Source: CAZAFL01 sp964484465 (lineage in GTDB: Bacteria > Bacteroidota > Ignavibacteria > UBA10030 > SZUA-254). From it: DNA of 64,000 nt. The position numbers and the translations under genes are program-made. This document shows positions 35,168-43,215 of this stretch, piece by piece; the first letter of the stretch is position 1; every line of letters starts with the position of its first letter. The notes below the pieces were generated by a model. That model had not been told where the DNA came from. It saw nothing but the letters and a program-made list of their open reading frames with translations, and did no database searches. Location of the stretch: the NCBI GenBank assembly GCA_964484465.1, contig CAZAFL010000003.1, positions 89,728-153,727 of the forward strand, read 5' to 3'.

Positions 35168-37081
35168 CTATTTATAGCTCCGCTGACTCGGTTTCACATA
35201 TTCAAACGTCAAGAATTCCTTATGAAGCTCCTCCTGTTGTCCCGCTCCTTTATATTCCCATGCAGCGACATACGAGAATTTTTCATCATTCCGTTTGGCC
35301 TCCCCTTCCTCAGTTTGATACTCTTCGCGGAAATGGCCGCCGCATGATTCCTCACGATGGAGCGCATCGTTCACCATGAGCTCAGCCAGCTCCAGAAAAT
35401 CTGCGACACGACCGGCCTTTTCAATTTCTTGGTTGAAATTGTCGATACTTCCCGGGACTCGGACGTTCTTCCAGAATTCTTCCTTCAACCGGGATATTTG
35501 CTCGACCGCTCCGGCGAGACCTTTGGCATTGCGTGCCATTCCGCACATCTCCCACATAATTTTTCCGAGATCCTTGTGGAAATCATCGACAGTCCGTTTA
35601 CCCTGAATCGAGACAAATCGTTTTGTAGTTTCGTCGACGGTTTTTATGGGTTCTGCAAATGCTGGATCGTTTACAGGCAATTTCTGAAACTTATTCCTCG
35701 CAAAATAATCACCGATCGTGTAGGGAATGACAAAATATCCGTCTGCAAGGCCCTGCATGAGCGCACTTGCCCCGAGACGGTTTGCACCATGGTCGGAAAA
35801 GTTTGCTTCACCCAACACAAACAATCCGGGAATCGTGCTCATTAAATTGTAATCAACCCACAGACCACCCATCGTGTAATGCACTGCGGGGAAAATGCGC
35901 ATAGGAACTTCATACGCATTTTCACTCGTGATCTCGTGATACATGTCGAAGAGATTTCCATATTGCTCGGCGACCCACTCCTTGCCGTTACGTTTTATTG
36001 TGTCGGTAAAATCAAGATAGACAGCAAGCCCGGTAACACCGACGCCGTGACCTTTGTCGCACATCTCTTTTGCACGACGTGAGGCAACATCACGCGGAAC
36101 AAGGTTGCCGAATGAAGGATATAACCGCTCCAGATAGTAATCCCGCTCCTCCTCAGGAATTTGCCTCGGGTCTCGTTTGTCTTCTTTGTTCTTAGGAACC
36201 CAGATACGTCCATCGTTGCGAAGACTTTCACTCATCAACGTCAGTTTCGACTGATGTTCACTCGAGACCGGAATACAGGTTGGGTGGATTTGTGTAAAAC
36301 ACGGATTTCCAAAATAAGCACCTCTCTTGTGGGCTCGCCAGATGGCGGTGCAATTAGAAAGCTTTGCGTTTGTGGAAAGATAAAAAACGTTTCCGTATCC
36401 TCCGGTTGCAAGAATGACGGCATCTGCAACATAAGGTTCGATTCCGCCGCTGGTGAGATTACGCGCAACGATGCCGCGCGCCCTGCCATCGACAACAACG
36501 AGGTCGAGCATCTCACGGCGTGGATAGAACGTTATGCCTCCTCTATCGACTTCTTTACACAACGCCTGGTACGCACCTAAGAGCAGTTGTTGTCCTGTTT
36601 GTCCGCGGGCATAAAAGGTTCTGGAAACCTGCGCACCTCCGAATGAACGGTTGTCCAGCAAACCGCCATACTCCCGCGCAAATGGAACACCCTGCGCTAC
36701 GCACTGGTCGATAATATTATTGCTCACCTGCGCGAGTCTGTAGACATTCGCCTCGCGTGCCCGGTAATCTCCTCCCTTGACCGTGTCATAAAAGAGACGC
36801 CAGATGCTGTCCCCGTCATTCTTGTAATTCTTTGGAGCATTGATTCCGCCTTGCGCGGCAATACTGTGTGCTCGGCGCGGCGACTCGTGATAGCAAAGTG
36901 AGGTAACGTTGTACCCAAGTTCAGCAAGGCTTGCAGCTGCGGATGCACCTGCAAGTCCTGTTCCCACGACAATCACATGGTATTTCCGTTTGTTCGCCGG
37001 GTTGACGAGTTTCAGATTAAACTTATGGTTATCCCATTTCTGCTGAATGGGGCCTTCCGGAATATTCGATTGTAATGTCAT
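35168..37081 (-). CDS. sdhA: Succinate dehydrogenase/fumarate reductase flavoprotein subunit
   Basis: This 637-residue FAD protein oxidises succinate or reduces fumarate. The dinucleotide-binding motif GTGLAGASAAASLAELG (about 41-57) and the covalent FAD histidine segment HSIAAQGGINA are present, along with HYTMGGLWVD and GANRLGASALMQ further on. It is encoded eight bases after sdhC and 78 bases before sdhB. The sequence does not decide the direction of the reaction; the long b-type anchor is compatible with either menaquinone-linked enzyme. Confidence 0.96.
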   Translation of the reverse strand: MTLQSNIPEGPIQQKWDNHKFNLKLVNPANKRKYHVIVVGTGLAGASAAASLAELGYNVTSLCYHESPRRAHSIAAQGGINAPKNYKNDGDSIWRLFYDTVKGGDYRAREANVYRLAQVSNNIIDQCVAQGVPFAREYGGLLDNRSFGGAQVSRTFYARGQTGQQLLLGAYQALCKEVDRGGITFYPRREMLDLVVVDGRARGIVARNLTSGGIEPYVADAVILATGGYGNVFYLSTNAKLSNCTAIWRAHKRGAYFGNPCFTQIHPTCIPVSSEHQSKLTLMSESLRNDGRIWVPKNKEDKRDPRQIPEEERDYYLERLYPSFGNLVPRDVASRRAKEMCDKGHGVGVTGLAVYLDFTDTIKRNGKEWVAEQYGNLFDMYHEITSENAYEVPMRIFPAVHYTMGGLWVDYNLMSTIPGLFVLGEANFSDHGANRLGASALMQGLADGYFVIPYTIGDYFARNKFQKLPVNDPAFAEPIKTVDETTKRFVSIQGKRTVDDFHKDLGKIMWEMCGMARNAKGLAGAVEQISRLKEEFWKNVRVPGSIDNFNQEIEKAGRVADFLELAELMVNDALHREESCGGHFREEYQTEEGEAKRNDEKFSYVAAWEYKGAGQQEELHKEFLTFEYVKPSQRSYK

Positions 37082-37088
37082 TGCGGTA

Positions 37089-37745
37089 TCACTTATTCAG
37101 GAGAAAATAGACCGGGATAACGGCAAAGCCGATTGGAATAACACCCCAAAAAATAAACCCAAAAAATTTTATCAGCGGCTCGTATTTCTGATGTTTGATG
37201 CCGAAGGTCTGAAACGCCGATTGAAATCCGTGGCGCAGGTGAAATGCAAGCAACGTGATTGCAAATACATAAAACAAACTGTAGAGGGGGTCCGCGAAAG
37301 CTGTTTTTGCTACTGCATACATCGAGGGGTATTGATCATGCCTGAAACGCGAAGCAACCCAGAACGTCTTCATATGAATCACCAGAAAAATAAAAATAAT
37401 ACTCCCGGTAAGAAACATTGTCCGGGAAAAAAATGAGCTGTTTTCCTGTGGCTCGTTCATCTCGTACTTGACCGGTCGTGCCTGCCTGTTTTTTATCCAG
37501 AGAATCGTTCCGCTGACGATGTGCCCAATAAACACGGCGTACAGGATATACTCGATTATTCGAATAATTAAAAGGCTCGGCAGAAATTCGGCGTAGGCGT
37601 CAAATGCCGCGCCGTTGTCCGGTTTCAACAGAAGAAGATTACCTGCAAGATGAACGATGAGATAGACGCAGAGGAAGAATCCAGTCAATCCCATCATCAA
37701 TTTTTTGCCGATGGATGACTGATACAGCTTAGATAAGGTACCCAT
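37089..37745 (-). CDS. sdhC: Succinate dehydrogenase cytochrome b subunit (b558 family)
   Basis: This 218-residue membrane anchor has five hydrophobic segments (about 12-34, 53-78, 93-115, 135-155 and 175-200), with histidines in them that can bind two haems b (for example LIVHLAGN, FIGHIVSG, LVIHMKT and LAFHLRHG). It passes electrons to menaquinone. The ATG is at 37745; a TTG one codon upstream is possible. It is the first gene of sdhCAB. Confidence 0.92.
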   Translation of the reverse strand: MGTLSKLYQSSIGKKLMMGLTGFFLCVYLIVHLAGNLLLLKPDNGAAFDAYAEFLPSLLIIRIIEYILYAVFIGHIVSGTILWIKNRQARPVKYEMNEPQENSSFFSRTMFLTGSIIFIFLVIHMKTFWVASRFRHDQYPSMYAVAKTAFADPLYSLFYVFAITLLAFHLRHGFQSAFQTFGIKHQKYEPLIKFFGFIFWGVIPIGFAVIPVYFLLNK

Positions 37746-38085
37746 CAATAAGAGTGTTACAAATTAGTATAAAGCCAGCTTGTAAATGACCGGGAGTAAT
37801 GTAGGGAAAGATGAAGAAAGATGCAAAAAACTCAAATGCAAATCGATACATGAAAGGATAACAGATCTATCCAATTATTGCAAAAATTTCATATTAAGAA
37901 CGACAGTTTGTATTGCTTTTGAATATAACCGAAACTAAATTACATTGGTATAGTTAAGGGATGACAAAAGCGCAGGAGAAAATCCCTCGCTTTTAGATCA
38001 CACCCTCCCCAGTGACAATTTCGAGCCTTATCCTTCGATTACTAGTGATAATTTCATACATCCATTTTTCTTTTGCGAGAATTCA
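37746..38085. other. AT-rich intergenic region between divergent genes
   Basis: These 340 bases separate sdhC (minus) from the small plus-strand gene at 38086. They should hold the sdh promoter. A TATACT lies on the minus strand about 20 bases before sdhC, without a matching -35 box. The only clear structure is the hairpin at 37966-37994. I see no gene or RNA. Confidence 0.5.
37966..37994. other. Stem-loop in the sdhC/38086 divergent gap
   Basis: AAAAGCG (37966-37972) pairs with CGCTTTT (37988-37994), extended by AGG (37974-37976) with CCT (37985-37987) after a one-base bulge. It could be a terminator for either strand or a regulatory structure. No transcript is known to end here. Confidence 0.35.
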
Positions 38086-38541
38086 GTGAAAAGGTTTGCA
38101 CTTCATATGATGATTATTTTGACGCCTGTTTTTCTCTTGTTGTTGTATCCATCCCGAACTTGGGGGAATCAAGAACCAATGGAACAGAAGGAAAACCAGA
38201 AAACAGCAAGCGATGCCCCCGATAGCACGTTACCATCCTATTGGAAAAAAGTAGATAAGAAAATTCGTCGAACAATAGCTGCCTTTAAAAATAAGAAATC
38301 GGTAATAGAGTTAGGTACGCATGCAGATAAAAAAGGAAGGCTATATATCTTTTTGTTCCTTGATAATTTCGATTCAACGAAGATGACAATCTTAAGTCAG
38401 CGGGGGTTTGAGGCACTTGAATTTAGTTCTTCAAAGTCACGCATTCTCGGTCGAGTACCGATTGATAACTTTGAAGAAATCATCAAATTAGATTTTGTTA
38501 AGAAAATTAAGGCAGCGCCTTCAACGCTATCACACTCCTGA
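38086..38541 (+). CDS. Exported small protein of unknown function, possibly truncated
   Basis: This 151-residue protein starts with GTG and a signal peptide (hydrophobic about 7-26). The mature part has an EKEN-rich linker and a domain of about 90 residues with a strand-helix-strand pattern (YIFLFLDNFDS, then RVPIDNFEEIIKLDFVKKI). The domain resembles the N-terminal region that precedes subtilisin-like protease domains in some secreted proteins; that likeness is by eye only. After the TGA stop, coding-like sequence continues in the same and in another frame to about 38700, so the gene may be broken. Base composition is more AT-rich than that of the neighbours. Confidence 0.5.
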   Translation: MKRFALHMMIILTPVFLLLLYPSRTWGNQEPMEQKENQKTASDAPDSTLPSYWKKVDKKIRRTIAAFKNKKSVIELGTHADKKGRLYIFLFLDNFDSTKMTILSQRGFEALEFSSSKSRILGRVPIDNFEEIIKLDFVKKIKAAPSTLSHS

Positions 38542-38710
38542 AACTGCTACATCCTTGCTAAAACATCTTCAAGGAAGATTCCCGGATATTCCGGTGTAAT
38601 CAAAATCGTAAAATCTTGGGCTGATAAACTGAAATACGATTATTGGCCAGACTATACCCGTAATTATGACAATCAAATCCTCAAAAGTCATCTTCCCTGT
38701 CTTTCAACTG
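38542..38710 (+). pseudogene. Possible remnant of the 3' part of the 38086 gene
   Basis: Reading through the TGA in frame gives a long open stretch (with SGVIKIVKSWADKLKYDYW), and a second frame gives YHTPETATSLLKHLQ before ending in TAA. Both read like protein rather than noise. A stop mutation or frameshift in a once longer gene would explain this. It may equally be chance in AT-rich DNA. Confidence 0.25.
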
Positions 38711-39025
38711 TTATTCCGCCGAACTTGCGACGGCAACAAATGACCGCGGCTGGAAATCATCGCATAATTGACGAACTCTTGCGACAAACTCCCGGAATTC
38801 AGGACGTTCTCTCCATGATTTGATTGCATCCTGACTTTCCCATGGACCGAACGATATGAATTGTTGTGGATGTTCAGGATCTTGCAAGAGATATGCCCTT
38901 CCCGCACCAGGCTGATTTCTTGCAGTCCATCTGGCAAACGCTTGCCACTCTGCCATGAACGTTTCTTCTTTACCGACTTTTGCCGTCCACGTGCCGAGTG
39001 TGTACAGTTTTTTAACCTCGTTCAT
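38711..39025 (-). CDS. Antibiotic biosynthesis monooxygenase (ABM)-domain protein
   Basis: This 104-residue protein has the dimeric ferredoxin-like ABM fold (TLGTWTAKVGKEETFMAEW at the N-terminus, then FISFGPWESQDAIKSW and PEFREFV). Members degrade haem, oxidise quinol-like compounds or have unknown roles, so the family name should not be taken as a function. The start at 39025 is fixed by AGGAGG five bases upstream; an earlier in-frame ATG at 39043 overlaps that site. It lies 87 bases after ftsX and may be a separate unit. Confidence 0.87.
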   Translation of the reverse strand: MNEVKKLYTLGTWTAKVGKEETFMAEWQAFARWTARNQPGAGRAYLLQDPEHPQQFISFGPWESQDAIKSWRERPEFREFVARVRQLCDDFQPRSFVAVASSAE

Positions 39026-39112
39026 GTTATCCTCCTGACACAACAGAAAATGAGTAACGGCGGAGATAAGTAATATGTCCGATTAATTGCCAGTCGTAAT
39101 TCACGCCCACCT

Positions 39113-39991
39113 TCAGCCTGACACCGCTTCGCCGATGAATCGTCGTACGGAAATCGAACTGCCGAACAACCCGAGAAATGCGCCGGCAAGGACAACCACC
39201 GCATAGAATGAAATCTCAATGTGAACAAATTCTGCAAGCTCTCTGGAAACAAAACCCACTGCATACGTGAGCATGTAGTAAATAATTGCAGCCGCAATAG
39301 CCCCACCGACGACGCCCTGCAAAAGGCCTTCAATCAGGAAAGGGGCACGAACGATCCAGCGGGAAGCTCCGACAAGCTTCATCGCCTGCACTGATTTTCG
39401 TTTCGCATAGATTGTCAGGCGTATCGTATTCGAAACAAGAAAAATCGCCGAGACCGCAATAATTCCTCCAAGCGACAACCCAACGATATATAATATCTTC
39501 GCCCGGTTATCGATAAATTCGAGCACTTCTTTGCGATACGCAATATTCTCCACGCCCTTAATCTGTAAAATTTTATCATGAATCTCTGCAGCTTTTGCAC
39601 TCGTCCTGTATCCTTCTTTTAGATAGAGTTTAAAGGAAGGAGGAAGAGGATTGAAATCCAACACCTTATTAATATCCTCGCCGAATTCCTCCTTGAATAT
39701 TCTCGCGGCTTCTTCTTTCGAGATAAATTGCACATGGTCCACTCCCTCTATCGCAAGAAGCTGTTTTTGGATATCATTAATCGCCTTTTGCGTTACCGGC
39801 TCTTCAAGGAAGGCTTCCATTTCAATGCGTTCCCGTACGCTCTCGACAAGCCGGGAAGTATTCTTTGCTATCACATAAAATAACCCCAGAAGCAATAATG
39901 AAATCATGATGGTAATGATTGAGCCTGCCGCGGCAAGCTTTGCGCGACGGAATCCCGACAACCCCTCCTTCAGCACATATCCCAAACTCAT
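39113..39991 (-). CDS. ftsX: Cell division protein FtsX (permease-like)
   Basis: This 292-residue membrane protein has one N-terminal membrane segment (about 22-43), the FtsX extracellular domain (about 55-150, with EAFLEEPVTQKAINDIQ and FISKEEAARIFKEEFG) and three C-terminal segments. With the ATPase FtsE it controls cell-wall hydrolases at the septum. FtsE is not in this window. Its start overlaps the stop of pheA (ATGA), so translation is coupled. Confidence 0.93.
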   Translation of the reverse strand: MSLGYVLKEGLSGFRRAKLAAAGSIITIMISLLLLGLFYVIAKNTSRLVESVRERIEMEAFLEEPVTQKAINDIQKQLLAIEGVDHVQFISKEEAARIFKEEFGEDINKVLDFNPLPPSFKLYLKEGYRTSAKAAEIHDKILQIKGVENIAYRKEVLEFIDNRAKILYIVGLSLGGIIAVSAIFLVSNTIRLTIYAKRKSVQAMKLVGASRWIVRAPFLIEGLLQGVVGGAIAAAIIYYMLTYAVGFVSRELAEFVHIEISFYAVVVLAGAFLGLFGSSISVRRFIGEAVSG

Positions 39992-40833
39992 TGTCTGCCT
40001 CGCTGAACTGTTGCGCCACGCCGGTACGAGCCGAGGATTTTCAAATAGGAGGTAATTTCCTGCAAATGGTCAATGGCATTCCTGCATTTTTCATCCTTCA
40101 TACTCCCTTCGAAATCGAGATAAAATAAATATTCCCACGGTTTGCCGACAATCGGACGGGATTCAATTTTATACAGATCGATATCGCGCAATGCGAAAAC
40201 ACTCAGCGCTTTATACAGTGCGCCCGCAATATTCTTCATCGAAAAAATGACGGAAGTTTTCGCATGATGTGCAGTAATAATTTTCCGGTTCGATAATATC
40301 AGAAAGCGGGTGAAGTTCTGGTGATCGCTTTCGATTCCCCGTTTCAGCACCTTCAATCCGTACAGGCGAGCTGCTCCAACTCCTGCAATAGCGGCGGCGT
40401 TATTTTTCCCCTCTTCCTTGACCATTTTCGCGGCACCCGCAGTATCGTATACTGCCACAACTTCCACATGTTTCTGCCGGTTAAGAAATTTTTCGCATTG
40501 TCCCAATGCCTGCGGGTGTGAATAGATAAACTCTACCTGCCGCAGGGTAACTCCGCGGTTTACTAGCAGTGCATGAACAACTCTCAGCTTGATTTCCCCG
40601 ACAATACAGAGATTGAATCTCTGGAGCAAATCATAATTTTGATGAATGCTACCGAATAACGAATTTTCGATCGGCACGATACCGTAGGCACTCTTCCTGC
40701 GCCGGACCGATTCAAACACTTCTTCGAACGTCTTTACCGGGACTGGGCGGAATCGTCCTGCAAAAAACTGCGACGCCGCCTCTTCGCTGAAAGCGCCATG
40801 TTCACCCTGAAATGTGACGAGAGGAATGTTCAT
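39988..40833 (-). CDS. pheA: Prephenate dehydratase
   Basis: This 281-residue enzyme turns prephenate into phenylpyruvate for phenylalanine synthesis. The dehydratase domain (about 1-180) has the FQGEHGAFSEEAA start and the NFTRFLILS motif with the catalytic Thr. An ACT domain follows, with GALYKAL and KIESRP, which binds phenylalanine for feedback control. There is no chorismate mutase domain. It is located between the lipoprotein pair and ftsX, with only three bases before it. Confidence 0.95.
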   Translation of the reverse strand: MNIPLVTFQGEHGAFSEEAASQFFAGRFRPVPVKTFEEVFESVRRRKSAYGIVPIENSLFGSIHQNYDLLQRFNLCIVGEIKLRVVHALLVNRGVTLRQVEFIYSHPQALGQCEKFLNRQKHVEVVAVYDTAGAAKMVKEEGKNNAAAIAGVGAARLYGLKVLKRGIESDHQNFTRFLILSNRKIITAHHAKTSVIFSMKNIAGALYKALSVFALRDIDLYKIESRPIVGKPWEYLFYLDFEGSMKDEKCRNAIDHLQEITSYLKILGSYRRGATVQRGRQ

Positions 40834-40836
40834 CAG

Positions 40837-41340
40837 TCAGAAATTTGATTGATCCTGCCATCGTAATATCTTCCATGGGGTTGCGATACTTTCGCGCACG
40901 AATGTGAGATTCGCATAACCATCAACGCGGACAACATCGTTCGGGTCGAATGTGACGGTCAGATTAAACCCCTGGATAACGGAGCGGAGCGTATCAGTTC
41001 CGCTGGAAGATATTTCGTTATTCCACACAAGCGCCAACGACTGAACGCTCTGAAACAGCCCGTATGTCGACCTCATCTCATCATCTCGCCCCCATGTCAC
41101 TTCGATGGCACGATCATAGTCGGTATAGCTGAACGTAAACCCCGGCGCAATAATCGAACCATAGAGTGTTGTATCTTTAAACGCATAGGCGTTTCGAAAC
41201 GTGCAGAGCACGTTGTCAATGATTTTCAAATCAATGCATGACTGACTTCCAAGCTCAGTGTCAAGCTTTGGAGCGAATGGGTTACAGCTCATCATGGACA
41301 CTGAGGACACAATCAACAACCCTGCAGAAAATTTCATCAT
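40837..41340 (-). CDS. NTF2-like lipoprotein of unknown function (second of a pair)
   Basis: This 167-residue protein has a lipobox ending at SMMSC (Cys19), so it is probably anchored in a membrane. The mature part reads like an NTF2/SnoaL-type cone fold: an early helix with N-AYAFKD, central strands and a final WKILRWQDQS. It shares this plan with the gene just upstream, so the two arose by duplication. It lies between recR and pheA in the operon. No function is known. Confidence 0.75.
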   Translation of the reverse strand: MMKFSAGLLIVSSVSMMSCNPFAPKLDTELGSQSCIDLKIIDNVLCTFRNAYAFKDTTLYGSIIAPGFTFSYTDYDRAIEVTWGRDDEMRSTYGLFQSVQSLALVWNNEISSSGTDTLRSVIQGFNLTVTFDPNDVVRVDGYANLTFVRESIATPWKILRWQDQSNF

Positions 41341-41352
41341 CTGACCGTCCGA

Positions 41353-41910
41353 CTAAATATTTGCTTTGAGGTAACTCCATGTCGAATCAGTCGTCGTGCG
41401 TGAATCTTCCCAACGATAAATATACCACAACCCCTGTGCATCACGAATAAAAAAAAGTTGCATGTTCCCCTCCACTGTCTGTGAAACATCTGTCCGATGA
41501 TGGGGGAAAAAAAGTCTGTAATTGATGAAATATCTGACCGAATCTGAGCTGAGGGAGCTATCCTGAATAGAGAACGACAAGGTCGGCGGAGTACTTGAGG
41601 GCGGAGTCCCAAGGTTAAGAAAATACTGCCGTTCCGATTCAAGGCTCCATTGATTGAATGCGCTGAAAAAATTCGACGGGACAAAGACGAACCTGCGGAG
41701 AGAAGTATCCGCAAAACAACTCATGTAATTCACGACATTATATTCGGTGACAGAAAACCGGAAGTTTTGCAGAACAATCGATGCACTTGCAGGAGGTTCG
41801 TGCGTCGAAGAACTTTGCGACGGCTGCTGCGGCTCGCGTGTTTGAAACAAATCACATCCGTATATTATGAAGGCTACAAGCAATGAACCAAGAACCCATC
41901 GTCGCTTCAC
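41353..41910 (-). CDS. NTF2-like lipoprotein of unknown function (first of a pair)
   Basis: This 185-residue protein starts with GTG, which overlaps the recR stop by four bases. A lipobox ends at IIYGC (Cys19), followed by a serine/proline/glutamine-rich linker (about 25-45). The mature domain has an early EYNVVNYMSCFAD helix and ends with WYIYRWEDS, the same layout as its downstream paralogue. The tight coupling to recR is odd for an exported protein but is a common outcome of compact operons. Confidence 0.77.
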   Translation of the reverse strand: MKRRWVLGSLLVAFIIYGCDLFQTREPQQPSQSSSTHEPPASASIVLQNFRFSVTEYNVVNYMSCFADTSLRRFVFVPSNFFSAFNQWSLESERQYFLNLGTPPSSTPPTLSFSIQDSSLSSDSVRYFINYRLFFPHHRTDVSQTVEGNMQLFFIRDAQGLWYIYRWEDSRTTTDSTWSYLKANI

Positions 41911-42500
41911 ACCGCAACTCGCCCTTCCAATGCGCGTGAAAGAGTGGCTTCATCGGCGTACTCGAGGTCTCCGCCGATGGGAATGCCGCGGGCGAGCCGG
42001 GTGACCTTTATGCCAAGTGGCTTGATAAGCCGTGTAAGGTAAATCGTCGTCGCCTCTCCTTCGATGTTCGGATTGAGCGCGAGAATGACTTCATTCAATT
42101 CGCCGTTCACCCGGGTAAGAAGCTCTTTGATTTTCAAATCTTCCGGACCTATACCATCGAGGGGCGAAAGAGAGCCGCCAAGAACGTGATACAAACCTCT
42201 GTACTCATTCGTTTTTTCGAGAGCAATGACATCGTTTGGTTCTTCTACTATACAAATCGTGTTGCGATCGCGTTTCTCGCTCGAGCAGATTATACAAGGG
42301 TCAGTTTCAGTAAAATTCCAACAACTTGAACAGTACTTTACTTTTTCTTTGACATTGACAAGGGCCTGCGAGAGCTGGAGAACTTCCTCTTTCGGCAATT
42401 TAAGAATATACATCGCAAGCCGGTGTGCCGATTTCCGTCCGATGCCAGGGAATTGTGCAAATTCCTCTACCAATTGTTCCAGAGAGTCTGAAGTATACAT
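41907..42500 (-). CDS. recR: Recombination protein RecR
   Basis: This 197-residue protein works with RecF/RecO to load RecA at single-strand gaps. It has the helix-hairpin-helix (FPGIGRKSAHRLAMYIL), a four-cysteine zinc finger (CSSC near 57-60 and CIIC near 69-72) and a Toprim domain (ICIVEEPNDVIALE onward). It follows ybaB by 14 bases, the usual neighbour. Confidence 0.96.
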   Translation of the reverse strand: MYTSDSLEQLVEEFAQFPGIGRKSAHRLAMYILKLPKEEVLQLSQALVNVKEKVKYCSSCWNFTETDPCIICSSEKRDRNTICIVEEPNDVIALEKTNEYRGLYHVLGGSLSPLDGIGPEDLKIKELLTRVNGELNEVILALNPNIEGEATTIYLTRLIKPLGIKVTRLARGIPIGGDLEYADEATLSRALEGRVAV

Positions 42501-42514
42501 CGTTCAATGCAAAA

Positions 42515-42850
42515 TTACATTCCGGGAAGGTTGAGCCCCGGGATATTCGGCAGCATTCCCGCAGTCGCCTTCCCCATTTCTTCCTGCGCCATTTTTTGGG
42601 ATTCATCCAGGGCTTTATTCACGGCGGCAACAACGAGGTCTTCCAGCATTTCCGCATCTGCAGGGTTAATCACTTCCTTTTCGATCTGAATTTTCATGAT
42701 TTGCTGTTTACCGTTTGCGGTCACTTTTACCATTCCGCCCCCCGCGTCGGCGATGATGGTTTTCTGCTCCAGCGAGGCCTGAACCTGCGCCATCTTTTCC
42801 TGCATTTTCTGCATCTGCTTCATCACTGCCTGCATATTCGGCATACCCAT
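42515..42850 (-). CDS. YbaB/EbfC family nucleoid-associated protein
   Basis: This 111-residue DNA-binding protein forms a dimer shaped like tweezers. It has the Met/Gln-rich first helix (MKQMQKMQEKMAQVQ), the GGGMVKVTANGK hairpin and a C-terminal helix, with a short tail of Gly, Pro and Leu. AAGGA is found upstream. It is the first gene of ybaB-recR-lipoproteins-pheA-ftsX. dnaX, often its upstream neighbour, is absent. Confidence 0.93.
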   Translation of the reverse strand: MGMPNMQAVMKQMQKMQEKMAQVQASLEQKTIIADAGGGMVKVTANGKQQIMKIQIEKEVINPADAEMLEDLVVAAVNKALDESQKMAQEEMGKATAGMLPNIPGLNLPGM

Positions 42851-42962
42851 AGGTGCAATTCCTTATAAGTTAATAATGAACACATTGGATACTTTCTCTT
42901 GAGAAAGAGAACTTCACAATTATTATTCATCAATATAAATTATTCCTGAAGAAGGTGCAATT
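42851..42962. repeat. Ten-base direct repeat AGGTGCAATT
   Basis: AGGTGCAATT occurs at 42851-42860, immediately before the ybaB start codon (minus strand), and again at 42953-42962. The spacing is 102 bases. It may be a duplicated regulator site or chance. Confidence 0.3.
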
Positions 42963-43077
42963 ATTCCTTTATGTTATTGAAGACATAATTAGAGCAGGTA
43001 TTGTTGAGGAAACATATCGCGGCGGGAACTTTTCTTAAAATGAATTCAAATATTTTTTATCCAAATCAACGAACAAA

Positions 43078-43099
43078 AAAGGAGGATTATATGTTATAG
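43078..43099 (+). other. Two-codon reading frame with perfect ribosome-binding site
   Basis: AAAGGAGG (43078-43085) lies five bases before ATG-TTA-TAG (43091-43099). The site is stronger than that of any nearby gene but encodes only Met-Leu. It precedes the promoter candidate at 43137, so it would be on a different, longer transcript. Confidence 0.35.
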
Positions 43100-43136
43100 T
43101 CATCATCCAACATGACAATTCACGGTCCCCATTTCC

Positions 43137-43165
43137 TTGACTTTCTATGCAAAAAAGGGTAACTT
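43137..43165 (+). promoter_or_regulatory. Candidate promoter of the uppS-bamA-lpx operon
   Basis: TTGACT (43137-43142) and TAACTT (43160-43165) are 17 bases apart, about 50 bases before the GTG of uppS. The -10 box is weak. Confidence 0.4.
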
Positions 43166-43215
43166 TTTATGAGAAATCAATTCATTTCTGTTGAATTCAG
43201 AAGGAAATCGCAAGC

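Larger units (their letters stand above)
42851..43215. other. Divergent intergenic region ybaB/uppS
   Basis: These 365 AT-rich bases should hold promoters for two operons. They contain a TTGACT-N17-TAACTT promoter candidate (43137-43165), a two-codon reading frame with a perfect Shine-Dalgarno (43078-43099), and a ten-base direct repeat (42851 and 42953). I see no RNA gene. Confidence 0.5.

Noticed and set aside
42889..42906. CTTTCT-CTTG-AGAAAG hairpin near ybaB
   Set aside because: The stem is short, there is no T run, and it lies upstream rather than downstream of a gene.
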